DNA from: Streptomyces sp. F001
GTDB taxonomy: Bacteria; Actinomycetota; Actinomycetes; Streptomycetales; Streptomycetaceae
Direction: 5' to 3'
Assembly: GCF_004187715.1 (NCBI RefSeq)
Contig: NZ_QZWF01000011.1
Coordinates: 157,445 to 221,444, forward strand
Length of the DNA: 64,000 nt
A program made the translations under genes and the position numbers. The first letter of the stretch is position 1, and the number at the start of each line of letters is the position of its first letter. Below, one piece after another: positions 34,515-42,684 of the stretch. The notes beneath the pieces are model-generated. The model was not told the origin of the DNA, ran no database searches, and saw only the letters and a list, made by a program, of their open reading frames with translations.

Positions 34515-35039
34515 ATGGATGCTGGACTGCTGGTCCTCCGGCTGGTGGTGGGGCTGCTCATCGCCGGTCACGGCGTGCAGAAGGTGAGTCACCTCCTTGG
34601 AGGCAACGGACTGGCGGGCGGGACCGAGGAGTTCCGCCGCGACGGATTCCGCGGCGGCCTGCTGACCGCGATCGCCGCGGGCGGCAGTCAGATCGGCGCC
34701 GGCCTGTTTCTGACGGCCGGGCTGCTGACACCCCTGGCGGCGATGGCCGCGATGGGCGTGATGACGGTCGCCGGCACCGTCAAGTGGCCCAAGGGGCTGT
34801 GGGTGCAGAACGACGGTTACGAGTACCCCCTGGTCCTCGTCGTCGTCTGCGCCGCTCTGGCCCTGACCGGGCCGGGCCGCTGGTCCATGGACGACGCGCT
34901 CGGCCTGATGCCCTGGCCGGTGTGGCTCGCGGTGGCCGCGATCCTGGTAGGACCGCTGAGCGGCCTGCTCACCCGCGCGGTGCTGCACCGTCCGGCCGCC
35001 GCACTGGAAGGGAACCGGTATGCGCGCGCTGCTGACTGA
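34515..35039 (+). CDS. DoxX-family integral membrane protein
   Basis: 174-residue protein with four hydrophobic segments. LLVLRLVVGLLIAGHGVQKVSHLLGG near the N-terminus and the AGLFLTAGLLTPLAAMAAMGVM segment are typical DoxX features. Family members are linked to redox or thiol-stress complexes, but no enzyme activity is certain. The 3' end overlaps the DUF1275 gene by 20 bp. Confidence 0.85.
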   Translation: MDAGLLVLRLVVGLLIAGHGVQKVSHLLGGNGLAGGTEEFRRDGFRGGLLTAIAAGGSQIGAGLFLTAGLLTPLAAMAAMGVMTVAGTVKWPKGLWVQNDGYEYPLVLVVVCAALALTGPGRWSMDDALGLMPWPVWLAVAAILVGPLSGLLTRAVLHRPAAALEGNRYARAAD

Positions 35040-35757
35040 CGCCTTCCGCACGATCGTGCCGCGCGCGGGCGACCGGCACGGACCGCTGCCTCCGCTGATG
35101 CTGGCCCTGACCGTGGTGACCGGCGTGGTCGACGCGGTGAGCTACCTGGCCCTCGGGCACGTCTTCGTGGCCAACATGACCGGCAATGTGGTCTTCCTGG
35201 GCTTCGCTCTGGCGGGCGCCGACGGTCTGTCCGCACCCGCCTCCGTCGTCTCGCTCGTGGCGTTCCTGCTCGGCGCGCTCGCGGGCGGACGGCTGGGCAC
35301 GCGGTTCGCCGCCCACCGCGGCCACCTGCTGGGGGCGGCCACGGCCCTCCAGACGGTGCTGGTCGCCGTGACCCTGGTCGTCGCCGCGGTGACGGACGGC
35401 AGGGTCGGTACCGGCGTCCAGTACACCCTGATCGTGTTTCTGGGCATCGCCATGGGCCTGCAGAACGCGGTCGCCCGGCGCCTGGGCGTCCCGGACCTCA
35501 CCACCACCGTCCTGACGCTGACCCTGACGGGGCTGGCCGCGGACTCCCACCCGGCCGGCGGCGCGGCACCCCGGCCCGGGCGCCGGATCGTGTCCGTGCT
35601 GGCCATGTTCCTCGGGGCGCTGGTCGGCGGCCTGCTCGTGGTGCACGACCATCTGGTCCTCGCGCTGGGTCTGACGCTGCTGCTGATCGCGGTCACCTCG
35701 GTGATCGCCTACCGCCTCTCGGCCTCCGGTCCCGCCTGGACCCGGCCTCCGTCCTGA
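35020..35757 (+). CDS. DUF1275 (YoaK) family membrane protein
   Basis: 245-residue protein with six or seven hydrophobic segments. TGVVDAVSYLALGHVFVANMTGNVVFLGFALAG and GLQNAVARRLGVPDLTTTVLTLTLTGLAAD are the diagnostic stretches of the YoaK family, whose transport role is unproven. The ATG at 35020 lies inside the DoxX gene with GGAAGGGA upstream, so translation is coupled. Confidence 0.88.
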   Translation: MRALLTDAFRTIVPRAGDRHGPLPPLMLALTVVTGVVDAVSYLALGHVFVANMTGNVVFLGFALAGADGLSAPASVVSLVAFLLGALAGGRLGTRFAAHRGHLLGAATALQTVLVAVTLVVAAVTDGRVGTGVQYTLIVFLGIAMGLQNAVARRLGVPDLTTTVLTLTLTGLAADSHPAGGAAPRPGRRIVSVLAMFLGALVGGLLVVHDHLVLALGLTLLLIAVTSVIAYRLSASGPAWTRPPS

Positions 35758-35805
35758 GGCGCGGGCGCCGCCGGTTGCGGGGCGCACCGGTCCGCGATGT
35801 CCCGT

Positions 35806-35836
35806 CCGTCACGGTCGATCCGCTCGGCCGTGACGG
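35806..35836. terminator. Hairpin between convergent DUF1275 and AraC genes
   Basis: Perfect 9-bp stem CCGTCACGG / CCGTGACGG with a 13-base loop, in the 103-bp gap between convergent genes. Confidence 0.65.
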
Positions 35837-35860
35837 CTCCGTCGTACCCGGCCCGGCGGA

Positions 35861-36862
35861 TCAGCGCCGGTCGGCCCGCGCGGCCCGGCCTGCTGTGTCC
35901 CGCCACTCGCTGGGAGACATGCCGTAGGCGGCGCGGAAGACCCTGCTGAAGTGCGCGGCGCTCAGGAAGCCCCAGCGGTTGGCGATCGCCGCGATGGTCC
36001 GGTGTCCCCGGGTGTGCAGCATGAGTTCACGTCGGCACTCCTCGAGTCGGCGGCGCTGGATCCACCGGCCGACCGTCGTGCCCTCGTCCTTGAACAGCTT
36101 GTGCAGGTACCGGACGGATATGTAGTGGGCGCCGGCGATCGTCTCCGGTGCCAGATCGGGGTCCGCCAGATGCAGCTCCACGTACTCCCGGATCCGCGTC
36201 ATCAGCGGTGACGGGGCGTCGGGTGTGCCCGGCCCGTCCCCGCCCAGCTGCTCCACGGCGAGGACGGCCAGGAGGTTCACGGCGTTCCGGGCGAGCATCT
36301 CGCCGACCGGAGGGCGGGACGCGGCGGCGGTGTCGGCGAGGTCGGACAGGAACGGCGACAGCAGGGCGCCCAGGCGGGAGGTGCGGGCCACCGGCGTGCT
36401 CGTGAGCCGGTGTACGTCGGACTCCTCCAGCCCGAGCGATTCGCGCGACACGAGGAACACCTTGGTGCGGAACCGCTCCGGGAAGTCCAGCGTCGTCGGG
36501 TGGTGGAGGTCGTAGAAGCAGATGTCTCCCGGGCTGAGGGAGACGTCCACAGGTTCCTGCGGGGTGGGTGTGCCGTGGCCGCCGCGAATGCCCACGAAGA
36601 GATACTCGCCGCCGGCCCGGGCGGTCAGCCGGAGCGGCCGCCGGGCCGGGCGGGGATCGTCGCCTGCCGGGCCGGGCGACGGGTGCGGTCGCTTCTCCCT
36701 GGGCAGGTCCGTGGCCGACGCGTCGGTGACGACGATGTCGAGGCCCCCGGGCATCCGGCACATCATGTCCTGCCTGGCCTGCCTGTCCTGCCGCAGCGGC
36801 GTCCGCCGTGGCGCGCCCGTCTCCTCGTCCCGAGCCTCGATGGTGCTGGTATGGGACATCAT
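35861..36862 (-). CDS. AraC-family transcriptional regulator (cupin-like sensor plus HTH_18)
   Basis: 333-residue regulator. An N-terminal AraC-binding-like domain (about 40-205, with LSPGDICFYDLHHPTTLDFPERF) is followed by a double HTH (about 225-325) containing ETIAGAHYISVRYLHKLFKDEGTTVGRWIQRRRLEECRREL and WGFLSAAHFSRVFRAAYGMSPSEWR. This layout is shared with NphR/FeaR-type activators of catabolic genes. ATG at 36862 has GGAGG about 10 bp upstream. Targets unknown; the hydrolase run upstream is a candidate. Confidence 0.88.
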   Translation of the reverse strand: MMSHTSTIEARDEETGAPRRTPLRQDRQARQDMMCRMPGGLDIVVTDASATDLPREKRPHPSPGPAGDDPRPARRPLRLTARAGGEYLFVGIRGGHGTPTPQEPVDVSLSPGDICFYDLHHPTTLDFPERFRTKVFLVSRESLGLEESDVHRLTSTPVARTSRLGALLSPFLSDLADTAAASRPPVGEMLARNAVNLLAVLAVEQLGGDGPGTPDAPSPLMTRIREYVELHLADPDLAPETIAGAHYISVRYLHKLFKDEGTTVGRWIQRRRLEECRRELMLHTRGHRTIAAIANRWGFLSAAHFSRVFRAAYGMSPSEWRDTAGRAARADRR

Positions 36863-36954
36863 CCGCCGTCGCCTCCGAGGCCAGCCGAAACCGTCTGTGC
36901 GTGAAGCAGTGACGGCGTCGCGGGCCGGGTTGCCCGGCGCCCCTGGTCAGGCCG

Positions 36955-38916
36955 TCATCCGCTCGGTTCGGAGCGTAGGTCGGCCGGTGTGCAAAAGAAG
37001 TGACAAGGAAGTGACACGGCCTCTTTCGGCGGACTCTTCCGGACTTGCCCCGGGTTCGGCGCGCGACCGGCGTCGTCGTACGCCTCGGTGAGTTCGGCGG
37101 CGAAGTCGCGCACCAGGTCGTGCAGGGCGTAGCGGCCGGGCAGATGCTCGGTGACGAGGTGGGCGTCGGCGAGTTCGCCGAGGACCAGCCGGGCCCGGCG
37201 GGCGGGAAGGCCGGCCAGGGTGGCGGCGGCGGCCGGGGCGATGTCGGGGCCGGGGTGCAGCGACAGCAGCCGGAACAGCTGGGCGCTCTCGGGCGGCAGC
37301 AGCCGGTAGGAGCACAGGAAGGCGGCCCTGAGGTCGGTGGCGCCGTCGACGGCGGAGAAGGCGTCGAGGCTGCCGTGGGAGGCACGGAGTTCGGCGGCGA
37401 TGGCGGACAGCGGGAAGTCCGGGCGGCCGGCGGCGCGTGCGGCGACCACGGCCAGCGCCAGGGGCAGGCGGCCGCACCGGGCGACGATCTCGTCGGCCGC
37501 CTCGGGCTCGGCGGCCAGGCGGGCGGGTCCGATCCGCAGGCCCAGCGTGCAGCGGGCGTCCGCCGGGGACGGCGGTTCCAGGCGCAGGGGGTGGGCGCCG
37601 GAGGCGATCAGGCCGGCGAGTGCGTTACGGCTGGTGACCACGGCCAGGCAGCCCGGCGAGGCGGGCAGCAGCGGGCGTATCTGTTCGGCGTCGGCGGCGT
37701 CGTCGAGGACGATGAGGATCCGCCGGTCCGCCAGCACACTGCGGTACAGGCCGCCGAGCGCGTCCACGCAGTCCTCCTCCGGGACGCGGTCCGGGGGCAC
37801 GCCCAGCGCTCCGAGCATCATGCGCAGCGCCTGCGGGGGGTGCAGCGCCGGCCGGGCGGGGTCGAAGCCGCGCAGCTCGATGTGGAGTTGGCCGTCCGGG
37901 AACCGCTCGGCGATCTGGTGGGCCCAGTGCACCGCCAGCGTGGTCTTGCCGATGCCTGCCATTCCGGTGATCAGGATTGTCGCGGGTGCTCCGGCGGAGG
38001 TCGCCGCAACGTCGGTGAGGGCGGCGAGTTCGGCTCGTCGGCCGGCGAACACGGTGAGGTCGGGCGGCAATTGAGCGGGCCGGGCGTACGGCTCGACGGG
38101 GTCCGGCCGCGCCGTGCCGGGCACTGGGCCTGCCGTCCGCGTCGGCCGGTCGAGCGGCCGTACCTGCTGACGGAGCACCCGGGTGTGGGCCGCGCCGAGC
38201 TCGGGACCGGGAGAGACGCCGAGTTCCTTGTCCAGCCGGCGGCGGACGTCGTCGTACGCCGCCAGTGCCTCCGCCTGCAGTCCGCATGCCGCCAGCGACA
38301 GGACCAGCCTGGCGTGCAACGACTCGTTGAGCGGGTCGAGTTCGACGGCCTGGCGGAGGCTGGCCAGAACGCGCTCCGTGCGGCCGCACAGCAGTGCCGC
38401 GTCGGCCGCCATCTGCGTGGTGTGCGCCAGCTCGCGCTCCACGTCGGCGAACGGCGCGTGCTCGCGCGTGGCCGCGGGCACGCCCATCGCCACCCGCCCC
38501 TGCCACAGGCTCAGCGCGTCGGCGAAGTGCCGCACCGCCACCTCGGGCCGTCCGGTGACGGCGGCCCGCTTGCCCCGCCTGGTGAGGTCGCGGAACCGCA
38601 GCAGATCGACCTCCTCGGTCTCCGCCTCCAGCACATAGCCGCCGGTGCGGCGCAGCAGGCGTCGTCCGGGCGCCCGCGGCGGCAGTCCCGGTTCGAGCAG
38701 CCGCCGCAGCGAACCGGCGTAACGGCGCACCACGTTCCGCGCGGTGGCCGGCGGCCTGCCCGCCCACAGCGCGTCGACGATCTCGCTCAACTGCACCGGA
38801 CGGCCGACCTGCACCAGCAACAGACCGAGCAGAGCGCGCTGTTGGGGATACCCGAGATCCAGCTCCCGCTCCCCCTGCCACACCCGTAGGGGCCCCAGCA
38901 CCTCGAACCGCATCAT
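36955..38916 (-). CDS. SARP/AfsR-like regulator with BTAD and NB-ARC ATPase domains
   Basis: 653-residue regulator: OmpR-type winged helix (about 1-95, FEVLGPLRVWQGERELDLGYPQQRALLGLLLV), BTAD helical domain (about 97-245) and an NB-ARC ATPase (about 265-560) with P-loop GMAGIGKTTLA and ILIVLDDAADAEQIRPLLP. It ends soon after the ATPase's winged helix and lacks the C-terminal TPR domain of full AfsR-type proteins. Start is the first of two ATGs, 10 bp after GGAG. Very similar to the downstream-numbered neighbour at 38998-41868. No biosynthetic gene cluster is adjacent. Confidence 0.88.
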   Translation of the reverse strand: MMRFEVLGPLRVWQGERELDLGYPQQRALLGLLLVQVGRPVQLSEIVDALWAGRPPATARNVVRRYAGSLRRLLEPGLPPRAPGRRLLRRTGGYVLEAETEEVDLLRFRDLTRRGKRAAVTGRPEVAVRHFADALSLWQGRVAMGVPAATREHAPFADVERELAHTTQMAADAALLCGRTERVLASLRQAVELDPLNESLHARLVLSLAACGLQAEALAAYDDVRRRLDKELGVSPGPELGAAHTRVLRQQVRPLDRPTRTAGPVPGTARPDPVEPYARPAQLPPDLTVFAGRRAELAALTDVAATSAGAPATILITGMAGIGKTTLAVHWAHQIAERFPDGQLHIELRGFDPARPALHPPQALRMMLGALGVPPDRVPEEDCVDALGGLYRSVLADRRILIVLDDAADAEQIRPLLPASPGCLAVVTSRNALAGLIASGAHPLRLEPPSPADARCTLGLRIGPARLAAEPEAADEIVARCGRLPLALAVVAARAAGRPDFPLSAIAAELRASHGSLDAFSAVDGATDLRAAFLCSYRLLPPESAQLFRLLSLHPGPDIAPAAAATLAGLPARRARLVLGELADAHLVTEHLPGRYALHDLVRDFAAELTEAYDDAGRAPNPGQVRKSPPKEAVSLPCHFFCTPADLRSEPSG

Positions 38917-38997
38917 CGTTCTGAGCTCCGTCTTGCCGCCGCGCACCGTCGGACGCCGGACCGGCCGCGCCCCCGCACAGCGTAGAAGCGCCCGCCG

Positions 38998-41868
38998 TCA
39001 CGCAGGGCCGACATGTTCCTCCTGCTCGTGGCCCTGCTGCCCGGCCAGCCGGGCAGCGACCCGGTCGGCGCCGGAGTGTCCGAGGGCGGTGAAGAGGTCG
39101 CGGGCCTGCTGCCAGCAGGCGCGGGCGCCCGGGAGGTTGCCGGTCGCGAGATGGGTGTCGCCCATGTGACTGAGCGTCTCGGCCTCCATGTACGGCACCC
39201 CGAGTTCCCGGTAGAGCGCGAGCGCGTTGCGGTAGCCGAGGAGGGCCTGCGGGTGGCGGCCCAGGTGGTGGTAGGCGTAGGCGATGCTGTCCCAGGTGGC
39301 GGCCTGTCCGTAGCGGTCGCCCAGTTCCTGCAGGAGGGTCAGGGCCCGGAAGCAGTGGCGCAGCGCCTCACGGTGCTCTCCGAGCTGGGAGTGGTACCAG
39401 CCGACGGAGTTGAGGACACCGGCTTCCGCGGCCTGGTGGCCGGTGGCCCGGAAGAGGTCCAGGGCCAGCTGGTTGTGCCGGAGGGCACCGGCGAGATCGC
39501 CCTGCTGCTCGCTCTCCCAGCCCAGGCTGCGGTGGGTGTGCGCGCGGCCGACGGCGTCGCCCAGTTCGGTGGCCATGGCCAGGGCACGGTCGAGGCGGGG
39601 GCGGCACAGCTCGTGCAGGCCCAGTCGGCCCTCGGCCCGGGCCAGTCCGCGCATCCCCCGGGTCTCCAGGGCACGGTCGGCCGGCCGGAGGGCGGCGTCG
39701 AGCGCGGTGCGCTGCGCGGCCAGCCCGTCGTGCCAGTGGCCGCGCCGGTCGAAGTACGGCTCGAGCGACCAGGCCAGCAGGCAGGCGAGCCGGTCGTGAC
39801 CGGAGCCGGCGGCCGCGTCGAGGACGGCGAGCAGCACGGGGTGTTCGGCGGTGAGCCAGGCCAGGGCGTGATGGTCGTCGGCGAGCGGCTCGGGGGGTAC
39901 GTCCTGCACGTCTGCCGGGGTCGGCCGGGGCACGGGATCCCCGTTCGGCGCGAGCAGCGCACCGGCGGCGTGGGCGGTGTGCGCGTAGTGCTGGTAGAGG
40001 CGGTGCGCGGCCGTGCGGCGCTCGGCCTCCGGGTGCTCGGCGTGCACGAGTTCGGCGGCGTGGGCGCGCAGCAGGTCGTGGAAGGTGTGGCGGCCGGGGG
40101 CGTGCTCGCTGATGAGGTGGGCACCGGAGAGCTCGGCCAGCAGCAGCCGTGCCCGCCGTACCGGAAGGCCGGCCAGGGCGGCCGCGGCCGGTGCCGTGAA
40201 GTCCGGGCCGGGGTGCAGGGCGAGCAGCCGGAAGAGCCGGGCGGCTTCCGGCGTCAGGACACGGGAGGACCAGGAGAACACCGTGCCGACGTCCGCGGAG
40301 GTGTCGGTTCTGGCGAAGGCGTCGAGGCTGCCGTGGGCCTCGCGCAGTTCGGCGGCGACGGCGGACAGCGGGAAGTGCGGGTGGGCGGCGGCGCGCGCGG
40401 CGACGCAGGCCAGCGCGAGCGGCAGTCCGGCGCACAGCCGGGTGATCTCGTCCACCGCCCCGGGCTCGGCCGTGACGCGTTCGGATCCCAGCCGGCGGAC
40501 GAGGAAGGCCCGTGCCTGGTCGGCGTCGAACGGACGCAGGGTCAGCCGATGGGCCGCGTGCGCGGCCACCAGGCCGGACAGTTCGTTGCGGCTGGTGACG
40601 ATGGTGAGACAGCCGGGGGTGCCGGGCAGCAGCGGCCGTACCTGGTCGGTGTCGCGCGCGTTGTCCAGCAGGACGAGGACCCGGCGTCCGGCCAGCACGC
40701 TGCGGTAGAGCGCGCTCTGTGCGTCCACGTGGCGGGGAATGCGTTCGGGCGGCACGCCCAGGGCGTCCAGGAAGCCGCGTACCGCCTCGCTCGGTTCCAT
40801 GATCGCCCCGGAGGGGTCGAAGCCCCGCAGGTTGACGTAGAGCTGACCGTCGGGAAACCGGTCGGCGATCCGGTGGGCGAGATGCACGGCGAGCGTGGTC
40901 TTGCCGACGCCCGCCATCCCGCCGATCGCACCGATCACCACCGTCCCGGCCGTCCGCGCATCGTCGGCGAACAGCGCGAGCGCCTGATCCAGCTCGGCCC
41001 GCCGACCGGTGAAGACCGGCAGTTCGTGCGGCAGTTGTACGGGGACGGGATGGGCGGCCGTCCGTGTGGCGGGGCGAGGCCCGGCCCCGGCGGCCGGGGC
41101 GGGTGGGCCGGCCAGGACCGCCCGGTGGGCGTCGCTCAGTTCCGGACCGGGGTCGATCCCCAGCTCGTCCGCGAGCCGTGCCCTGACGGTCTGGTAGGTG
41201 CTCAGTGCCTCCGGCCGCAGACCGGTGCCGGCCAGGACGAGGATCAGCCTGGCCAGCAGGGGTTCGTCCAGCGGGTGGCCGGCCGCGGCACTGCGCAGTA
41301 CGGGCAGGACCGCGTCCGGCACACCGGCGTGCAGGGCGGCGTCGGCGGCCTCCCGCACGGCCGTGAGGTACTCGTGTTCCAGTGCGTCGAGCGCCAGGTG
41401 CGCACGGGTCTCCGGGGGGATTCCGGAGGCGACCGGTCCCTGCCAGAGGGCCAGTGCCTCCGTCAGGAGCTCCACGGCCCCTGGGTACGCCCCGTCCGCG
41501 GCGGCCTGCCGGGCCTCTTCGCGCAGCCTGCGGAAGTGGAGGAGGTCCAGTGAGTCGCTGTCGGTGACGAGTCGGTAGCCGCCGGCGTCCCGGTGCAGCC
41601 AGCGGCCCTCCGAGCGGGTCGGTAGCCCCGGCTCCAGCAGGCGGCGCAGCGTTCCGACATGGCGGCGGACCACATTGACCGCGCTGCGCGGTGGGTTCGG
41701 ACCCCACAGTGCGGTGACGATGTCGTGGATGGCGGCGGGCTGACCTGCCCGAACCAGCAGCAGGGCCAGCAGAGCCCGTTCCTGAGGGCGCCCGAGGCTC
41801 AGCTCCTGCCCCGCACGCCAGACGCGGACCGGCCCCAGGATCGCGAACCGCACCGACTCCAACGGCAC
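38998..41868 (-). CDS. SARP/AfsR-like regulator with BTAD, NB-ARC and TPR domains
   Basis: 956-residue full-length AfsR-type regulator. Winged-helix DNA-binding region (about 1-95), BTAD (about 97-245), NB-ARC ATPase with GMAGVGKTTLAVHLAHR and VLVLLDNARDTDQVRPLLP, and a C-terminal TPR array (about 640-940, for example LGWESEQQGDLAGALRHNQLALDLFRATGH and similar repeats). GTG at 41868 has GGGGGG about 5 bp upstream; an in-frame start at 41904 lies before this site and is less likely. Divergent from a TetR gene. Shares high similarity with the SARP at 36955-38916, suggesting duplication. Confidence 0.88.
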   Translation of the reverse strand: MPLESVRFAILGPVRVWRAGQELSLGRPQERALLALLLVRAGQPAAIHDIVTALWGPNPPRSAVNVVRRHVGTLRRLLEPGLPTRSEGRWLHRDAGGYRLVTDSDSLDLLHFRRLREEARQAAADGAYPGAVELLTEALALWQGPVASGIPPETRAHLALDALEHEYLTAVREAADAALHAGVPDAVLPVLRSAAAGHPLDEPLLARLILVLAGTGLRPEALSTYQTVRARLADELGIDPGPELSDAHRAVLAGPPAPAAGAGPRPATRTAAHPVPVQLPHELPVFTGRRAELDQALALFADDARTAGTVVIGAIGGMAGVGKTTLAVHLAHRIADRFPDGQLYVNLRGFDPSGAIMEPSEAVRGFLDALGVPPERIPRHVDAQSALYRSVLAGRRVLVLLDNARDTDQVRPLLPGTPGCLTIVTSRNELSGLVAAHAAHRLTLRPFDADQARAFLVRRLGSERVTAEPGAVDEITRLCAGLPLALACVAARAAAHPHFPLSAVAAELREAHGSLDAFARTDTSADVGTVFSWSSRVLTPEAARLFRLLALHPGPDFTAPAAAALAGLPVRRARLLLAELSGAHLISEHAPGRHTFHDLLRAHAAELVHAEHPEAERRTAAHRLYQHYAHTAHAAGALLAPNGDPVPRPTPADVQDVPPEPLADDHHALAWLTAEHPVLLAVLDAAAGSGHDRLACLLAWSLEPYFDRRGHWHDGLAAQRTALDAALRPADRALETRGMRGLARAEGRLGLHELCRPRLDRALAMATELGDAVGRAHTHRSLGWESEQQGDLAGALRHNQLALDLFRATGHQAAEAGVLNSVGWYHSQLGEHREALRHCFRALTLLQELGDRYGQAATWDSIAYAYHHLGRHPQALLGYRNALALYRELGVPYMEAETLSHMGDTHLATGNLPGARACWQQARDLFTALGHSGADRVAARLAGQQGHEQEEHVGPA

Positions 41869-41977
41869 GTCATCCCCCCTCCGGTCGCCCCGTCCAGGGC
41901 TCAACTGTACGTCACCTAAAGCATTACCCAGAGTTACGGACCGGATGTGGCGCCCTGCCGCGAACCGGCAGAGCAGC

Positions 41978-42007
41978 TTGCCTAAAAGTATTAGGCAGTT
42001 GCATAAT
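41978..42007 (+). promoter_or_regulatory. TetR promoter with embedded operator
   Basis: A -35-like TTGCCT (41978-41983) and a -10-like CATAAT (42002-42007) are separated by 18 bp. The inverted repeat TGCCTAA-AAGTA-TTAGGCA (41979-41997) starts in the -35 box and fills the spacer. This layout is the classical arrangement for autorepression by the TetR protein encoded 27 bp downstream. Confidence 0.7.
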
Positions 42008-42033
42008 CAAGCCTGTCGAATGATGGGAAGGCT

Positions 42034-42606
42034 ATGGCACGTGTAGGACTGACCCCGGAACGCCTGGCCCTGGCCGGGGCGGAACTGGCCGACGAGGTCG
42101 GCTTCGACCAGGTGACCGTCTCGGCGCTGGCCCGACGGTTCGATGTCAAGGTCGCGAGTCTGTACTCGCATCTGAAGAACTCCCAGGACCTCAGGACCAG
42201 GATCGCCCTGCTCGCCCTGGAGGAACTCGCCGACCGGGCCGCCGACGCCCTCGCCGGGCGGGCCGGCAAGGACGCACTGATCGCCTTCGCCGACGTCTAC
42301 CGCGACTACGCCCGGGAGCACCCCGGGCGCTATGCCGCGGCGCAACTCAGGCTCGACCCCGAGACGGCCGCGGCCGGCGCCGGCGTCAGACACGCACAGA
42401 TGACGCGGGCGATCCTGCGCGGCTACGACCTGGCGGAGCCGGACCAGACCCATGCGGTCCGGCTGCTGGGCAGCGTCTTCCACGGCTACGTCAGCCTGGA
42501 GACGGCAGGCGGATTCAGTCACAGCGCCCCCGACGCGCAGGAGTCCTGGACACGAATCCTGGACGCCCTCGACGCCCTTCTGCGCAACTGGCCGCCCACG
42601 CCCTGA
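42034..42606 (+). CDS. TetR-family regulator (TetR_C_33/WHG-type ligand domain)
   Basis: 190-residue regulator. The N-terminal HTH (about 8-55) reads LALAGAELADEVGFDQVTVSALARRFDVKVASLYSHLKNSQDL. The C-terminal ligand domain has LLGSVFHGYVSLETAGGF, matching the WHG-type group. ATG at 42034 follows GGGAAGG. Probably represses itself through the inverted repeat in its promoter and perhaps the downstream SGNH hydrolase gene, 78 bp away. Confidence 0.87.
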   Translation: MARVGLTPERLALAGAELADEVGFDQVTVSALARRFDVKVASLYSHLKNSQDLRTRIALLALEELADRAADALAGRAGKDALIAFADVYRDYAREHPGRYAAAQLRLDPETAAAGAGVRHAQMTRAILRGYDLAEPDQTHAVRLLGSVFHGYVSLETAGGFSHSAPDAQESWTRILDALDALLRNWPPTP

Positions 42607-42624
42607 CCCGGAACCTCCCGAAAA

Positions 42625-42657
42625 CCTCGATCCGAGCAGAAGACCCTCGATCCGAGC
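42625..42657. repeat. Twin 13-bp direct repeats with internal dyad symmetry
   Basis: CCTCGATCCGAGC occurs at 42625-42637 and 42645-42657. Each copy contains CTCG-ATC-CGAG. The 20-bp spacing is about two helical turns. They lie in the 78-bp gap between the TetR gene and the SGNH hydrolase gene, so they may be operators for it. Confidence 0.6.
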
Positions 42658-42684
42658 GCCCCTCTCCATCAACAGGCCGAGGCC

